From positions 508,621 through 535,875 of the forward strand of contig BFEA01000643.1 of the NCBI GenBank assembly GCA_003427395.1: a stretch of DNA of 27,255 bases, read 5' to 3'. Each line of letters opens with the position of its first letter. Position 1 is the first letter of the stretch. The notes beneath the pieces were generated by a model. It did no database searches and had not been told where the DNA came from. It worked only from the letters and a program-made list of their open reading frames with translations. The DNA comes from Chara braunii (lineage: Eukaryota; Streptophyta; Charophyceae; Charales; Characeae). Positions 1 through 8,135 of the stretch are shown piece after piece. The translations under genes were made by a program, and so were the position numbers.

Positions 1-660
1 CGGGGGGGTCTGGAGCCGGGGTTGGGGGTGCCCAACCCCGGAACCCCGGAACCCCGCCGGGGCCCCGGGGCCGGGGCTCGACAACCCTGGTCGACACCAA
101 CTGCCAGAACGGAGACGGCTGAGAACCGAAAATGGGGTAAACCCCTCAAGTTCCTCAACCGTTATGGTCTTGAAAGATCAGTAACCGCAAGGGCCAAAAC
201 ACGGCACGCGCGGACAAGAGTCAGGGGTTAAAAATTTTGAGTGCTTCTCTGCGTCGTCGCAGCGTATGCAAAGACGACGGAAGTTAATGGATGAAATGAC
301 CGTGCGTGTCATTCCGGAACGCGCAAAGACTACAAAGTGGTTAGTAAATAAAACCTCCGACCACAAGGTCGGAAGGTTAGTCAAAACGGAAAAGATTCGC
401 GCAAATGCAGCAACGGTTTTTCTCAGTCGTTTGACGACTGAGGAAGTACGACTGTTTCGGCTCTAGTCCGCGAACGTCGAGTGTATCAGAAAAAGCGAGG
501 CGGGAAACCACTCCCCACAGAAGAGAAATACGTAGGAATTAGTAAAAGCCCCGACCACGAGGCCAGGGCAACTAGGCAAGAGGGGCCTAACCTGTTGTAG
601 CAAGACCGCAGTGGCTAAACGGTGGCCTGAGTTTCCCCTACGATAGGCGGCAGGCCTCAA
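1..660. other. GC-rich start and hairpin-bearing segment, no supported gene
   Basis: The first 90 bases are extremely G/C-rich and hold a perfect 11-bp hairpin (CCGGGGTTGGG at 16-26 with its complement at 31-41, loop GGTG). Further small perfect hairpins are TCCGACC/GGTCGGA (356-362 with 367-373) and CTCAGTCGT/ACGACTGAG (422-430 with 434-442). A 69-codon reading frame (22-231) and a 66-codon one (266-466) exist, but they have no recognisable motif and are short for the local base composition. I therefore call this unassigned foldback-containing DNA. It could be part of a repeat whose other copies lie outside the window. Confidence 0.5.
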
Positions 661-826
661 GTACTAATCGAATTAGAACTTGTACTCTACTTAGGATAGT
701 TTAGCTCTTAATAAAATTGAATTAGGAGTTAGCCTTATAGGTATAGGCATAGATTGATATATAAGGGATTAGGGGATCGAATTTGACCTGTCTATGGACT
801 AACTCTTTTTGCTAGCTATAAGGGGG

Positions 827-847
827 AGCAGGGGCCTGCTTTTTTCA
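827..847 (+). terminator. Hairpin followed by T-run (terminator-like)
   Basis: AGCAGG (827-832) pairs perfectly with CCTGCT (835-840) across a two-base loop and runs straight into a T tract. This looks like an intrinsic terminator or a Pol III stop signal. No RNA gene was recognised immediately upstream, and in a eukaryotic genome the resemblance may be chance, because small hairpins are frequent here. Confidence 0.25.
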
Positions 848-909
848 CCTGCCCTAAGGCGAGTTGGATTCGAACACATGACCTCAGAATCAAGGAAAGA
901 TATGGTTAG

Positions 910-939
910 ACCCCGCCGTGACAGTTGGCACGACGGGGT
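910..939. repeat. 11-bp hairpin, ACCCCGCCGTG stem
   Basis: ACCCCGCCGTG (910-920) faces CACGACGGGGT (929-939) around an 8-base loop. One pair is mismatched on the plus strand but would be a G-U wobble in a minus-strand RNA. It is followed by T-rich DNA. Just to its left (866-877) is a B-box-like sequence (GTGTTCGAATCC on the minus strand), but no convincing tRNA cloverleaf could be drawn. Confidence 0.5.
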
Positions 940-1139
940 ATTTAGTAGTTAGATTTCGTTTTTCTTTGTTGAATTTTCTTTTTCCTTCTTTTGTATTTTT
1001 GTTTTCATTGGTCGCTATTGGAAGAACCCGCCTCTGAATCAGGGCAGGTTCGACATAGGAAGATAGTAACAACTCAGGCAAAGGTTGGATTACCGGCCGC
1101 TGCGATCACAGTGCCCCGAAGCCGAGGAGCACGGCGCGA

Positions 1140-1541
1140 CATCGAACGAACCCGGTTCTAGAGAGAGAGAGAAGGAGAAAAGAGTAAGGGAAGAAGGAAG
1201 AGGAGAGAGAGATCGCAAGTAGACAGGAGAGCAGGAGATTCGCGCAGAGGAAAGCGCGAGAAGGAGGTAGAAAGAGAGGAAGGAGAAGAAGAGAAGAAAG
1301 GAGGTGTTCGCCTAGCCATATCGCCGCCATTGAACTCGTGAGGTGGACTCATCATCTGCCAGACCTTGTTGGGATGTGCGGAGGAAGCATGCATAGGAGA
1401 TGGTAAGTAGGAAACAGACGAAGTACCACAAAGAGGGGAGATAAAAGAGAGAAGAAGAGAAGAAAAGAGGAGAAGAGGAGAAAGAAGGAGGAGGAGACAA
1501 GAGAAGAGGGAGAAAGGAAGCAAAGTGGCTGAAATACATAC
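1140..1541 (-). other. Purine-rich tract (plus), read as minus-strand intron
   Basis: The plus strand is almost entirely purines with GAGA, GAAG and GGAG runs, so the minus strand is a long C/T tract. Its upstream edge on the minus strand is CCATAG followed by GTATGT (donor-like, 1536-1541). The apparent minus-strand reading frames here, rich in Leu, Ser, Phe and Pro, are translations of the C/T tract and are not believed. The best reading is a pyrimidine-rich intron of a minus-strand transcription unit. Confidence 0.4.
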
Positions 1542-2582
1542 CTATGGAACGACAAGTATAAGACTCACTACAGACGACGACTACGACGACGACGATTACG
1601 ACGACAGCGAGAGAGAGGAAATAGAGGAAAGACAGGTAAGTCTCGCGATCTTGATGCCTACATCGCTACTACGACTACTACTACGGATTTGTGTTTGCGA
1701 GTGTATGGGTACGTGTATATGAACGATTGAGCATCGATCTCACTCCGACTTTCAGCTACCTCCATCAATAGAATACGTGATGGATCCTCCCTCTGAGTGA
1801 AAGAATGTATGTCACCTTTGCGTAAGTAGGATTTAAGAGAAAGAGTGAGGGCACAACGATTGTGAGACTGGACCAAACACGACGCACCCCTCGTTCCAAA
1901 TTAACCAGGCAATTAAGATATATACCTTCATTTTTATAGAATTTATTATGATTCTTATTATTATAATTATTACTGTCATTTTCATTATTATTATTTATGA
2001 TTATTATGATCTGTCCATAGCTACAAACTATGTGTGTATGAGGAAGGTTGAAGCACAGGGCGAACAGTAAGTCAAACACATCGTAAAAGGGAAGAGATGT
2101 GTATCCTACGCTAAATCTCACGCTACGATCCATCGATAGGATGAGCAAAAATCGGATGAATCTTTTGCGGGTCTCGCTTTACATCCAACGATAGGATAGC
2201 AAAACGAAACGAATCTACGACTAGAACAAGGTAATATGCACCGTAACGTCATAAGTATGTGTGTGCGAGTGTGTATGTACGTGCTTGCGATCGCACGCTA
2301 CCGCTTTGGGTTCGACATGTGATTGAGAAAGAGAGAGACTATGGTACCCCTACATACTACAAAACAGAAGAATGGCCTAAAAGACGACCATGTAAAAAGA
2401 AGTAGAAGGAGAAAGGGTAAGAGGAGGAAGAAGGGGAAGAAGGAAGGAGAACAAGAAGAAGAAGATGGAGAAGAAGGGGAAAGGAGAAGAAGGGGAAAGG
2501 AGAAGAGGCGAATAGCAATTTTTGAGTGTATAAGACATTCGTGAGTAGGGGTGCGAGGATGTGAGTGGTACGAGAGTCATAC
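1542..2582. other. Intron-like DNA with a GAC-rich tract and D repeats
   Basis: This stretch has a GAC-rich tract (about 1573-1605) whose plus-strand frame is strongly acidic and is followed by a GTAAGT at about 1636. It also holds an AT-rich patch near 1930-2010, two D repeats (2120-2227) and a purine-rich tract (2395-2510). The acidic frame could be a tiny plus-strand exon, but the surroundings read as introns of the opposite strand, so no gene is called. Confidence 0.35.
2120..2227 (-). repeat. D repeats, two tandem minus-strand copies
   Basis: Two adjacent copies (2120-2175 and 2178-2227) of a ~60-bp dispersed repeat lie on the minus strand. Its sense form contains GATTCATTCGATTT, then CTCATCCTATCGATGG and GTAGCG, and is usually preceded by GTTCTAGCG. 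These copies are divergent but recognisable (ATCCATCGATAGGATGAG and ATCCAACGATAGGAT on the plus strand). They lie in a purine-rich, minus-strand-intron-like context. Confidence 0.6.
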
Positions 2583-2668
2583 CTGGTGCCAGAAGTACGT
2601 GACATTGATCACCACATGCTCTTACTTCGGGAATGCTGTTGACATCATCTTTCGGATCGTAGTATAGG
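2583..2668 (-). CDS. Candidate exon R1 (R-exon family)
   Basis: On the minus strand a 3' splice-like site (CCCTATCTAG) precedes 86 nt ending GGCACCAG, then GTATGA. Only one phase is open (two bases carried in, one base carried out). It reads LYYDPKDDVNS near the start and LLAPG at the end. R2 has LYYEASDDVNS and QAPG in the same phase. The downstream edge is followed by a pyrimidine-rich tract, as expected for an intron. The product is not recognised. Splice sites are inferred by eye, and this could instead be a repeat that happens to carry a donor-like site. Confidence 0.35.
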
Positions 2669-2719
2669 CTAGATAGGGGCTGCCACAAGTAGATTAGGCA
2701 TCATAGTTAGGATAACACT

Positions 2720-2721
<2 letters not shown>

Positions 2722-2758
<37 letters not shown>
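2722..2758. repeat. (GA)n microsatellite
   Basis: About 18 uninterrupted GA units are visible, with a short TTC repeat nearby (about 2790-2808). The tract lies just upstream of candidate exon R1 on the minus strand, where it would read as a CT-rich tract. Confidence 0.9.
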
Positions 2759-2759
<1 letters not shown>

Positions 2760-2799
2760 TGGGCGAGTATACACAGAGAGGGAGAGAGGGTTCTTCTTC

Positions 2800-3370
2800 T
2801 TCTTCTTCTCAGCCCACCGTCTCCTTCTCCCCCTCTCGACACCTGACTTCACTACATCTACGAGGGGAAAGAGATAGACCCAGACTCGACTTTTGACTCA
2901 GACATTGCAATGAGGGATTATTTGGGTTTAGTGACGGAGAATTGGTGTTGACGAAATTCCTATCTCTCTCCCTCTTTCCGTCTATCCCCCTCCTCTTCGT
3001 CTATGCATATCTGGCCTGGCGCTTTCTTTCTGCATACGACGCCAGGTCCCTTCACAACATGTGACGAGGGTGATGCTGGAGCTGCGCTGCGATATCAATC
3101 GATCGGATCACTGGTATCTAAGTCTTCTGCTACGCTATCCGTACTTTGAGTGAGAGATCGGTTCTTGTTTTGATCTGCGCCTTTTACCGTAGGCAGCTCG
3201 TGTGTGTGTGTGTGTGTGTGGGTGTGTGGGTGTATTCGCTTGTGTGTGAGTGTGTGCGTATGTGTGTGTGTATGTGTGTGAGAGAGAGAGAGGATGAAAT
3301 CCCCGACCTTGGCCAACGGCTAACCGTGACTCGCCGCACGCTACTTAGAACGAGCAAATTAAAAAGTGGC
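2800..3370. other. Gap with GT-rich tracts, no gene supported
   Basis: This interval holds imperfect GT/TG runs (about 3200-3280) ending in a GAGAGAGA tract, plus unique DNA without a convincing coding frame. The apparent frames rich in Val/Cys or His/Thr are translations of the GT/CA repeat. Confidence 0.5.
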
Positions 3371-3429
3371 CGTGTATATTTCCACGTTTCAGCAGAAGAT
3401 TCATTCCGTTTGCTCATCATATCGATGGT
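3371..3429 (+). repeat. D repeat, plus-strand copy
   Basis: The sequence GTGTATATTTCCACG followed by AGATTCATTCCGTTTGCTCAT and TATCGATGG matches the D consensus in plus orientation. It is the only plus-oriented copy I found in the left, minus-strand-like part of the window. Confidence 0.6.
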
Positions 3430-3492
3430 GTATGTGTGTATGTGTGTGTGTGTGAGTGTGTGTTTTCGTGCATGAAACCTGTGGCTATCTCA

Positions 3493-3666
3493 TGCTACTC
3501 CATCAACGGGATGAGAAAAATCGTATGAATCTTCCGCAAGAACTAGGAAATATACACTACCACGCTGTTGGCCCGGACGCACGCGTATATGTGTGTCTGT
3601 GAGTGCACCGCATGATAATGTGATCGATGGGATTAACGAAATTAAATGGATCTACCGCTAGAACGT
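3493..3666 (-). repeat. D repeats, two minus-strand copies
   Basis: Copies at 3493-3546 (CTACTCCATCAACGGGATGAG on the plus strand, then CGCAAGAACTA) and 3611-3666 (GATCGATGGGATTAACGAA then CGCTAGAAC) match the D repeat in minus orientation. Both are followed by sequence resembling ATACACTACC and then GT/GA-rich DNA, so the conserved unit may extend beyond 60 bp. Confidence 0.6.
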
Positions 3667-3699
3667 GAATATCTACACTACTGCTACTATGTACGTGTG

Positions 3700-3931
3700 T
3701 GTGTGTGAGAGAGAGAGAGAGGGAGCAAGAGAAGTAGAGAAGTCATCGCGGGAGGAAGATGGAGGTGGCCGTGAGGGGAGATCGCGGGCGGCGTGAGGAA
3801 GGAACTGCCCGATCATACAGGGAATAGGAGATGGCGAGAGTTGAGCGCCGCGAAGAGAAATGTCCGAAGAGACGAGGATAAAGGAGGCGAGGTACAAGAA
3901 GACAGAACAGGGGAGGAGAAAACAAAACAAA

Positions 3932-3962
<31 letters not shown>

Positions 3963-4056
3963 AAAGTGCGTACCTGCGTTGATGCCGGTATCGGACCGAA
4001 AAGGTAGCCCGTATACATCCATTACCCCCATATTCTTACTAATATTATTATTATTA

Positions 4057-4091
<35 letters not shown>

Positions 4092-4116
4092 TCTGTTTTT
4101 GTTTTTGTCATTGTTA

Positions 4117-4175
<59 letters not shown>

Positions 4176-4439
4176 GTTTTTATTACTATTTTATTTAATT
4201 ATTTATTTATTTTACCTTACCATCATGGTCGGTGTTTCCTCCATACGAGCTGCTGTTCGGAAAGTATGATCATCTCGTGATCACAAAGCGTAGTGAGCGA
4301 CAACAAACTAGGGAGAAGAAGAAGAAGAAGAAGAAGAGGGGAGAAGAAGGGGAAAGGAGAGGAGACGAATGGTGGTTCCTTGGGTGCTAGTGGCATCTGT
4401 GAGTTGGAAACGAGGTTGTGAGTGTAGCGCAAGACATAC
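3700..4439. other. Purine-rich tract, TAAA and ATT microsatellites, no gene
   Basis: From about 3700 to 3925 the plus strand is purine-rich (GAGA, GGAG). A (TAAA)n tract follows at 3928-3962 and two (ATT)n tracts at 4042-4090 and 4114-4175. From 4310 to 4365 a GAAGAAGAAG tract reads as C/T on the minus strand, directly downstream of candidate exon R2. This fits a minus-strand intron. The Leu/Tyr homopolymer frames across the ATT repeats are not genes. Confidence 0.5.
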
Positions 4440-4525
4440 CTGGTGCTTGAGGTGATCGACATTTGGCCGAGATCTGGCCGAACTTCGGGGAGCTGTTGAC
4501 GTCATCTGAGGCTTCGTAGTATAGG
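4440..4525 (-). CDS. Candidate exon R2 (R-exon family)
   Basis: On the minus strand a site CCTATCTAG precedes 86 nt ending CAAGCACCAG, then GTATGT. It has the same length and boundaries as R1, and about half the bases match. In the R1 phase it reads LYYEASDDVNS near the start and ends QAPG. In the phase that would follow R3 it is also open (starts AYTTKPQ, ends DHLKHQ). Two open phases make the frame ambiguous. The product is unknown. Confidence 0.35.
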
Positions 4526-4775
4526 CTAGATAGGATCTGTCACATGTAGTCTGGGCGTCGAGCGCCAGATAGGATACCAACATTGGTTCCTCGTTGATGA
4601 TGATGAGACTATTTCAACACTGTCAAATATGAGTGTTTGCTGTGCTCATATGTGATGGGATTCGTGACGCAACACTGACTCTGTTGTTGTTTCGATGTCA
4701 TGACTATTTGGTCTTATGTGTATGATGCTGTTTGATTTCTGAAGTTCGCTGTTGCACATTTTTCTTGCATTTGTA
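4526..4775 (-). repeat. Duplicated block upstream of exon R2
   Basis: This block is repeated upstream of R4 (5830-6075). Both copies share the GC-rich TGGCGCTCG-CGCCC motif, GATGATGATG, TATTTGACA on the minus strand, a segment reading TGATGCTGTTTGATTTCTGAAG on the plus strand, and an (ATT)n tract at the far edge. Exon, upstream block and microsatellite were therefore copied together, with a spacing of about 1.3 kb. Confidence 0.65.
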
Positions 4776-4825
4776 TTATTTAAATTTTCTTTTATTATTG
4801 TTATCATTGATTAACTGGTATTATC

Positions 4826-4826
<1 letters not shown>

Positions 4827-4860
<34 letters not shown>

Positions 4861-4880
4861 GATTATTATGATTATTATTA

Positions 4881-4915
<35 letters not shown>

Positions 4916-4920
4916 TATTA
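4827..4920. repeat. (ATT)n microsatellite
   Basis: A long ATT/TTA tract with a few GATTATTATG interruptions borders the duplicated block upstream of R2. Equivalent tracts lie at 6092-6117 and 7593-7672. Confidence 0.9.
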
Positions 4921-5589
4921 ACGGAAATAGATTGCTGTAATTACCGATCTCAGACGCGGAATGCCTAGTAAACATGAGTCATCAGCTCATGTTGATCACA
5001 TCCCTGCCCCTTTTCACACTGCCATCACTTCAGCTGACTGAGAAGTCCCGTGATGAGTTTGGATCACAGCATTCTCAGCGGTTTGTCACTAAAGGTGTTG
5101 TGTAAAGTTCATTGAACCTGGTCATTTGAAAGATGAGAAAGGATAGATAAGGAGAAAAGGAGGAATGAAGAGAACGAAAGGGGGAGAGAGCAACAAACGA
5201 ACAGAAGGAAGATAGGCAACTACAGACAGACGAGGACCAAACCCAAACAAAAACAGAAAGAAGCATAAAGACAAACAAAAACAGTCAAGCAGAAACACGC
5301 AGTCATGCAAACAGTTAGATACAAGAGCAGACGAACACATGCAGCTAAACAGACAATGACAGACAAACAGAAACAGATACACAGGAAAGACAAAAACAGA
5401 CAGGCACAAACAGATGTCGACCGATAAGACGAAAGGGACAAACACCAACAGTCAGACGGACTGGTACAAAAAGACAGACAGCGGTAGAAGAACACAGAGA
5501 AAATGGAACAAAGGGTGATCTTCTTGGGTATACTTGGCACCCTTGATGAGAAAGGGGGAATGAGATGGTAAGTGAGGCAAGAGACTTAC
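4921..5589 (-). other. Purine/A-rich stretch, likely minus-strand intron
   Basis: Downstream of candidate exon R3 on the minus strand, GTAAGT opens about 470 bases rich in C and T (TGTCTGT, TTTGTTTG, CTTTCTC). This ends near a CAAATGACCAG acceptor-like site at about 5120-5135. The overlapping Cys/Leu/Phe-rich minus-strand frames (5075-5700) are three translations of the same C/T tract. I read it as an intron. The region 4921-5110 shows nothing recognisable. Confidence 0.4.
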
Positions 5590-5666
5590 CTGGTATTGAA
5601 AGCGTGCGACACTGGATACTGTATGACCACACCTTGGGAGCGTCTTTGTAAAAGAGGAGCTGCCAT
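5590..5666 (-). CDS. Candidate exon R3 (R-exon family)
   Basis: On the minus strand GGACTATAG precedes 77 nt ending TCAATACCAG, then GTAAGT. With two bases carried in from R4 it reads WQLLFYKDAPKVWSYSIQC and ends LSIPG, leaving one base. It lies only 76 bp from R4, separated by a segment that starts GTAAGT and ends TATAG, so R4 and R3 can be joined as neighbouring exons with an open frame. This is the most protein-like stretch of the left half. No family was recognised. Confidence 0.4.
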
Positions 5667-5742
5667 CTATAGTCCGGCACCAAGACGCCAGGAAGGACAC
5701 CAACACTGGATCTGATGATGATAATGATGAGAGAGCACTTAC
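5667..5742 (-). other. Candidate 76-bp intron between R4 and R3
   Basis: The minus-strand segment begins GTAAGTGCTCTC and ends GGACTATAG, giving consensus-like donor and acceptor ends. Removing it keeps the R4-R3 frame open. It still contains a degenerate copy of the upstream motif of the R family (ATCCAGTGTTGGTGTCC, then TGGCG), so the intron itself is part of the repeated module. Confidence 0.35.
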
Positions 5743-5829
5743 CTTGTATTGGCGATAGTCTGCATGAGCGAAGTCTTCAAGTACTTCAATTTGTCGCTGA
5801 TGTCAACAGCTGCATTGTCAATCTGTAGG
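5743..5829 (-). CDS. Candidate exon R4 (R-exon family)
   Basis: On the minus strand CAACCACTACAG precedes 87 nt ending GCCAATACAAG, then GTAAGT. With two bases carried in it reads LQIDNAAVDISDKLKYLK then TSLMQTIANT, open throughout, and leaves two bases. The segment is amphipathic in appearance and could be helical. It is the only R exon whose length is a multiple of three. It shares upstream sequence with R2 and R5. Confidence 0.4.
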
Positions 5830-6075
5830 CTGTAGTGGTTGTATAGGGATAGGTCGGGCGCCGAGCGCCAGATAGAATATCAACTCTGGTTCTTCGTTGA
5901 TGATGATGGGCCTATTCCAGCATTGTCAAATATGAACTCTTGGTGTGTTCTTATTTGGTGACTCTCGTGATGCAATAGTGATGTAGGGTCGAAGTCGAGA
6001 CTATCTGGTCTTATGTAAATGATGCTGTTTGATTTCTGAAGTTCGTTATGGCTCATTTTCCTTACATTTTACTGA
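5830..6075 (-). repeat. Duplicated block upstream of exon R4
   Basis: This is the second copy of the block described upstream of R2. It contains TCTGGCGCTCGGCGCCC (minus strand), GATGATGATG and TGATGCTGTTTGATTTCTGAAG (plus strand), and ends in a (TTA)n tract at 6092-6117. Confidence 0.65.
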
Positions 6076-6119
6076 AATTTTGTTATATATTTTATTATTA
6101 TTATTATTATTATTATTGA

Positions 6120-6527
6120 TTGACTGATTATAATTATTATTATTTTACTTGTAGAACAGACTCACTCGCTTTCTTACTTCACATGCATAAAAACAAGCAG
6201 CGCAGTAAACCGGCGGCATGCGTCCACACAGAACTCAGAGATACGGCTTTCAGATATGAGTTCACTTTCTATGAGCTACGGCGACTCCGTGACCCGATTC
6301 ACTGTTCACATACGCATGATCACACTGGGTATCCCTCACACATAACTCTGAGCACTCGTCCATACTCACATACACTCCACTCCAACTACAGCTATGACAG
6401 CTATGGTTGCCTCGACCCTATCACTGCACTGAACTTCTTCTCTCTCGCCCGCTGCGTCCTCCGGGCTCACTACAGACCTCCCTGCACAAGTTGTTGTGGC
6501 AACGTTCCCGCATGGATCACGCGGCAA
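6120..6527. other. Unassigned stretch with a long plus-strand frame
   Basis: A plus-strand frame of 175 codons spans 6120-6647. It is the longest one here apart from frames over simple repeats. It has no signal peptide, no repeated domain and no motif I recognise. Its strand is opposite to the surrounding purine-skew signal, and its end coincides with duplicated block S, so I treat it as probably non-coding. Real short exons in this stretch cannot be excluded. Confidence 0.25.
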
Positions 6528-6660
6528 ATAAGCAGGTGGCTGGACACTGCCTCTGGGCCTGTATTTCTGTTCACTACAAATCAGTCTTTTTCTACAAGCC
6601 CTGAGTATACACAGTCCCACCCGGTACAGGCAAACTGGACTAAGTAAGAGTGGACTGGGC
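6528..6660 (-). repeat. S block, copy 1
   Basis: This copy shares TGGCTGGACACTGCCTC, CAGTCCCAC and ACTAAGTAAG with a second copy at 6890-7035. On the minus strand the conserved end reads CTTACTTAG, a good 3' splice-site-like motif at the same place in both copies. This suggests a second pair of duplicated exon-plus-acceptor modules on the minus strand. Confidence 0.5.
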
Positions 6661-6889
6661 ACCACCAACCCAACATAGCGAGCGAGTTACAGACATGCGT
6701 GATAGACCAACAACAACAGACACGGGTAGAAATAGGATCACCAACATATCAAACAGACAAAACAAAATACAGTCAGTCAGGCACACAGATCTGACCAACA
6801 TACGGGATGACAGACGAGCAGGCAGGAGGGCATGTATACACAAGAGGAGGCGGACACAGTCACTCAGACAGTGCTTCCGCATGATTTCC
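6661..6889 (-). other. A-rich spacer, likely minus-strand intron
   Basis: The plus strand is A/C/G-rich with few T (ACAACAACAG, CAGACAAAAC), so the minus strand is T/G/C-rich (TGTCTGTT, TTGTTTTG). This resembles the C/T-rich intron-like tract at 5120-5510. No gene is seen. Confidence 0.35.
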
Positions 6890-7035
6890 ACTGGAATAGA
6901 TGAATGGCTGGGCACTGCCTCTTTGATTTATACTGCTGCAGCTCGTTGGTCTGCCCCGTTTTCATCAAACCTGGGCGTAGGTAGTCCCACGCGATATGTT
7001 GCTGACTGAACTAAGTAAGGCTGGGATCAGGTATC
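6890..7035 (-). repeat. S block, copy 2
   Basis: This copy shares ATGGCTGGGCACTGCCTC, GTAGTCCCAC and GAACTAAGTAAGGCTGG with copy 1. The distance between copies is about 365 bp. The minus-strand CTTACTTAG acceptor-like sequence is kept. Confidence 0.5.
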
Positions 7036-7307
7036 GCTGACTTAGCAAAAGTAGGCCTCACCCCCTAGCCCAGACAGTGATAGACAAAAGGAGGCCTGAA
7101 CAAAAATAGACACAAGGCAACGAACAGACAAAAAGTGGTGGCCAGATATACAAGACAACGACAAACGGCCACAGGCAGTCAAGATAAACATACGGAAGCA
7201 GGCAATAAGAAACGCAGAAACGATGGTGTACGCTGATAACGCGGTGACACACACTGACACCCAACGGCGCAGAGAGAGAAAAAAACAGGGAGTGAGATAT
7301 GGCGGAC

Positions 7308-7414
7308 ACTTACCTGATGGCGCCACATGTGTGGTCTGAAGGAGAACACTGGCTGAGCTAGGCCCCGCGTCGTTGCATGACGAAGGGAGGCTTACCTTTT
7401 GTTGGCACTGAACT
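7308..7414 (-). other. Two donor-like sites, possible micro-exons
   Basis: On the minus strand a 19-nt stretch (7396-7414) lies between an AATTCCAG end and GTAAGC. A 22-nt stretch (7314-7335) lies between CTCCTTCAG and GTAAGT. The intervening 60 bp begins GTAAGC and ends CCTTCAG. From 7080 to 7290 the minus strand is C/T-rich, as expected for the following intron. Exons this small are rare, and the assignment is by eye only. Confidence 0.2.
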
Positions 7415-7592
7415 CTGGAATTCATGATATCTTTTGTATTAAGTAACATTAATAATGTAAACTGTTCTGCTTGTTTCTTATCTCATCCCAACCTGAGTTT
7501 GTAAGAAGCCGCTTGGTACAGGTGTTGACATGTATACGGGCGATTTGATGATCTAGAGATTTGAAAAGTCAGGTTCTTGCACTGTTAATGCC

Positions 7593-7633
7593 ACTATTAT
7601 TATTATTATTGTTACTATTGCTATTATTACTAA

Positions 7634-7670
<37 letters not shown>

Positions 7671-7672
7671 TA
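7593..7672. repeat. (ATT)n microsatellite
   Basis: ATT tract with two short interruptions. It abuts a tRNA-like SINE head at 7675, as expected if the tract grew from or next to the SINE tail. Confidence 0.9.
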
Positions 7673-7760
7673 TGAGGATCGAGCCCTCAAGAGGCCTATC
7701 GGGTATCACATTGTTCTGGGCCATGACCCCAGCAAGCAAAAATGGCCGCCCTAAGTGAAG
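7673..7760 (-). mobile_element. tRNA-derived SINE-like fragment with (TAA)n tail
   Basis: On the minus strand an A-box-like TGGCCCAGAA (7714-7723) is followed 38 bases later by a B-box-like GGCTCGATCCT (7675-7685), and then directly by TAA repeats. Box spacing fits an internal Pol III promoter. The second half of the A box departs from consensus. A SINE relic is more likely than a functional tRNA because no acceptor stem could be formed. Confidence 0.35.
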
Positions 7761-8061
7761 GCGGGCCTGAGTATTCATCACAGGCCAATTTGACATTCCC
7801 GTATGTAGGTACTAAGGCTCCTACTGCACATTAGCTGGTTGAGTGAATGCTGAAAACCCCGCCAAGCTGAGCTCTAAGGTTGACCCAGGCCGCGAAAGAT
7901 TGTGCCTGGGCACCTACACACTAGATAGGACAGCGGGACGTATGCGGCCGTAGCATGAGCTGCTGGGTACCAGGGGGTACAACGGATGATCGGATGATCT
8001 TTAGGAAACAAGGCGTTGCGTGGGATAGTCAAGAACTGATTAGGGACGACAAGATACATAC

Positions 8062-8135
8062 CCGATACATGAAAGAGAGGTCGCCGATGGTATGGGCAGA
8101 TATGTGAACCAAAATGATCTTGTTGTGTGAACCAG
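8062..8135 (-). CDS. Candidate exon R5 (R-exon family)
   Basis: On the minus strand CCTACGATGCAG precedes 74 nt ending ATGTATCGG, then GTATGT. With two bases carried in it reads WFTQQDHFGSHICPYHRR and ends FHVSG, leaving one base: the same entry and exit phase as R1, R2 and R3. Upstream lies the family's GC-rich motif, here TGGCGCCCAACGCCC. All three phases are open, so the frame is not certain. A longer frame that reads through the acceptor starts MQYPQSLSLSG. Confidence 0.35.

Noticed and set aside
866-877. Possible tRNA gene from the GTGTTCGAATCC motif
   Set aside because: No A box at suitable distance and no acceptor or T stem could be formed.
1525-1640. Acidic plus-strand frame (DDDYDDDDYDD) ending at a GTAAGT
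   Set aside because: It comes from a GAC-rich tract in a region whose skew and donor sites favour the minus strand. No acceptor was found, so it is not called an exon.
4000-4970. Poly-Leu and poly-Tyr frames over ATT repeats
   Set aside because: Microsatellite translation, no flanking coding signal.
5075-5706. Five overlapping minus-strand frames rich in Cys, Leu, Phe and Ser
   Set aside because: They are translations of one C/T-rich tract that follows a GTAAGT. Only the R3 part (5590-5666) is kept as a candidate exon.
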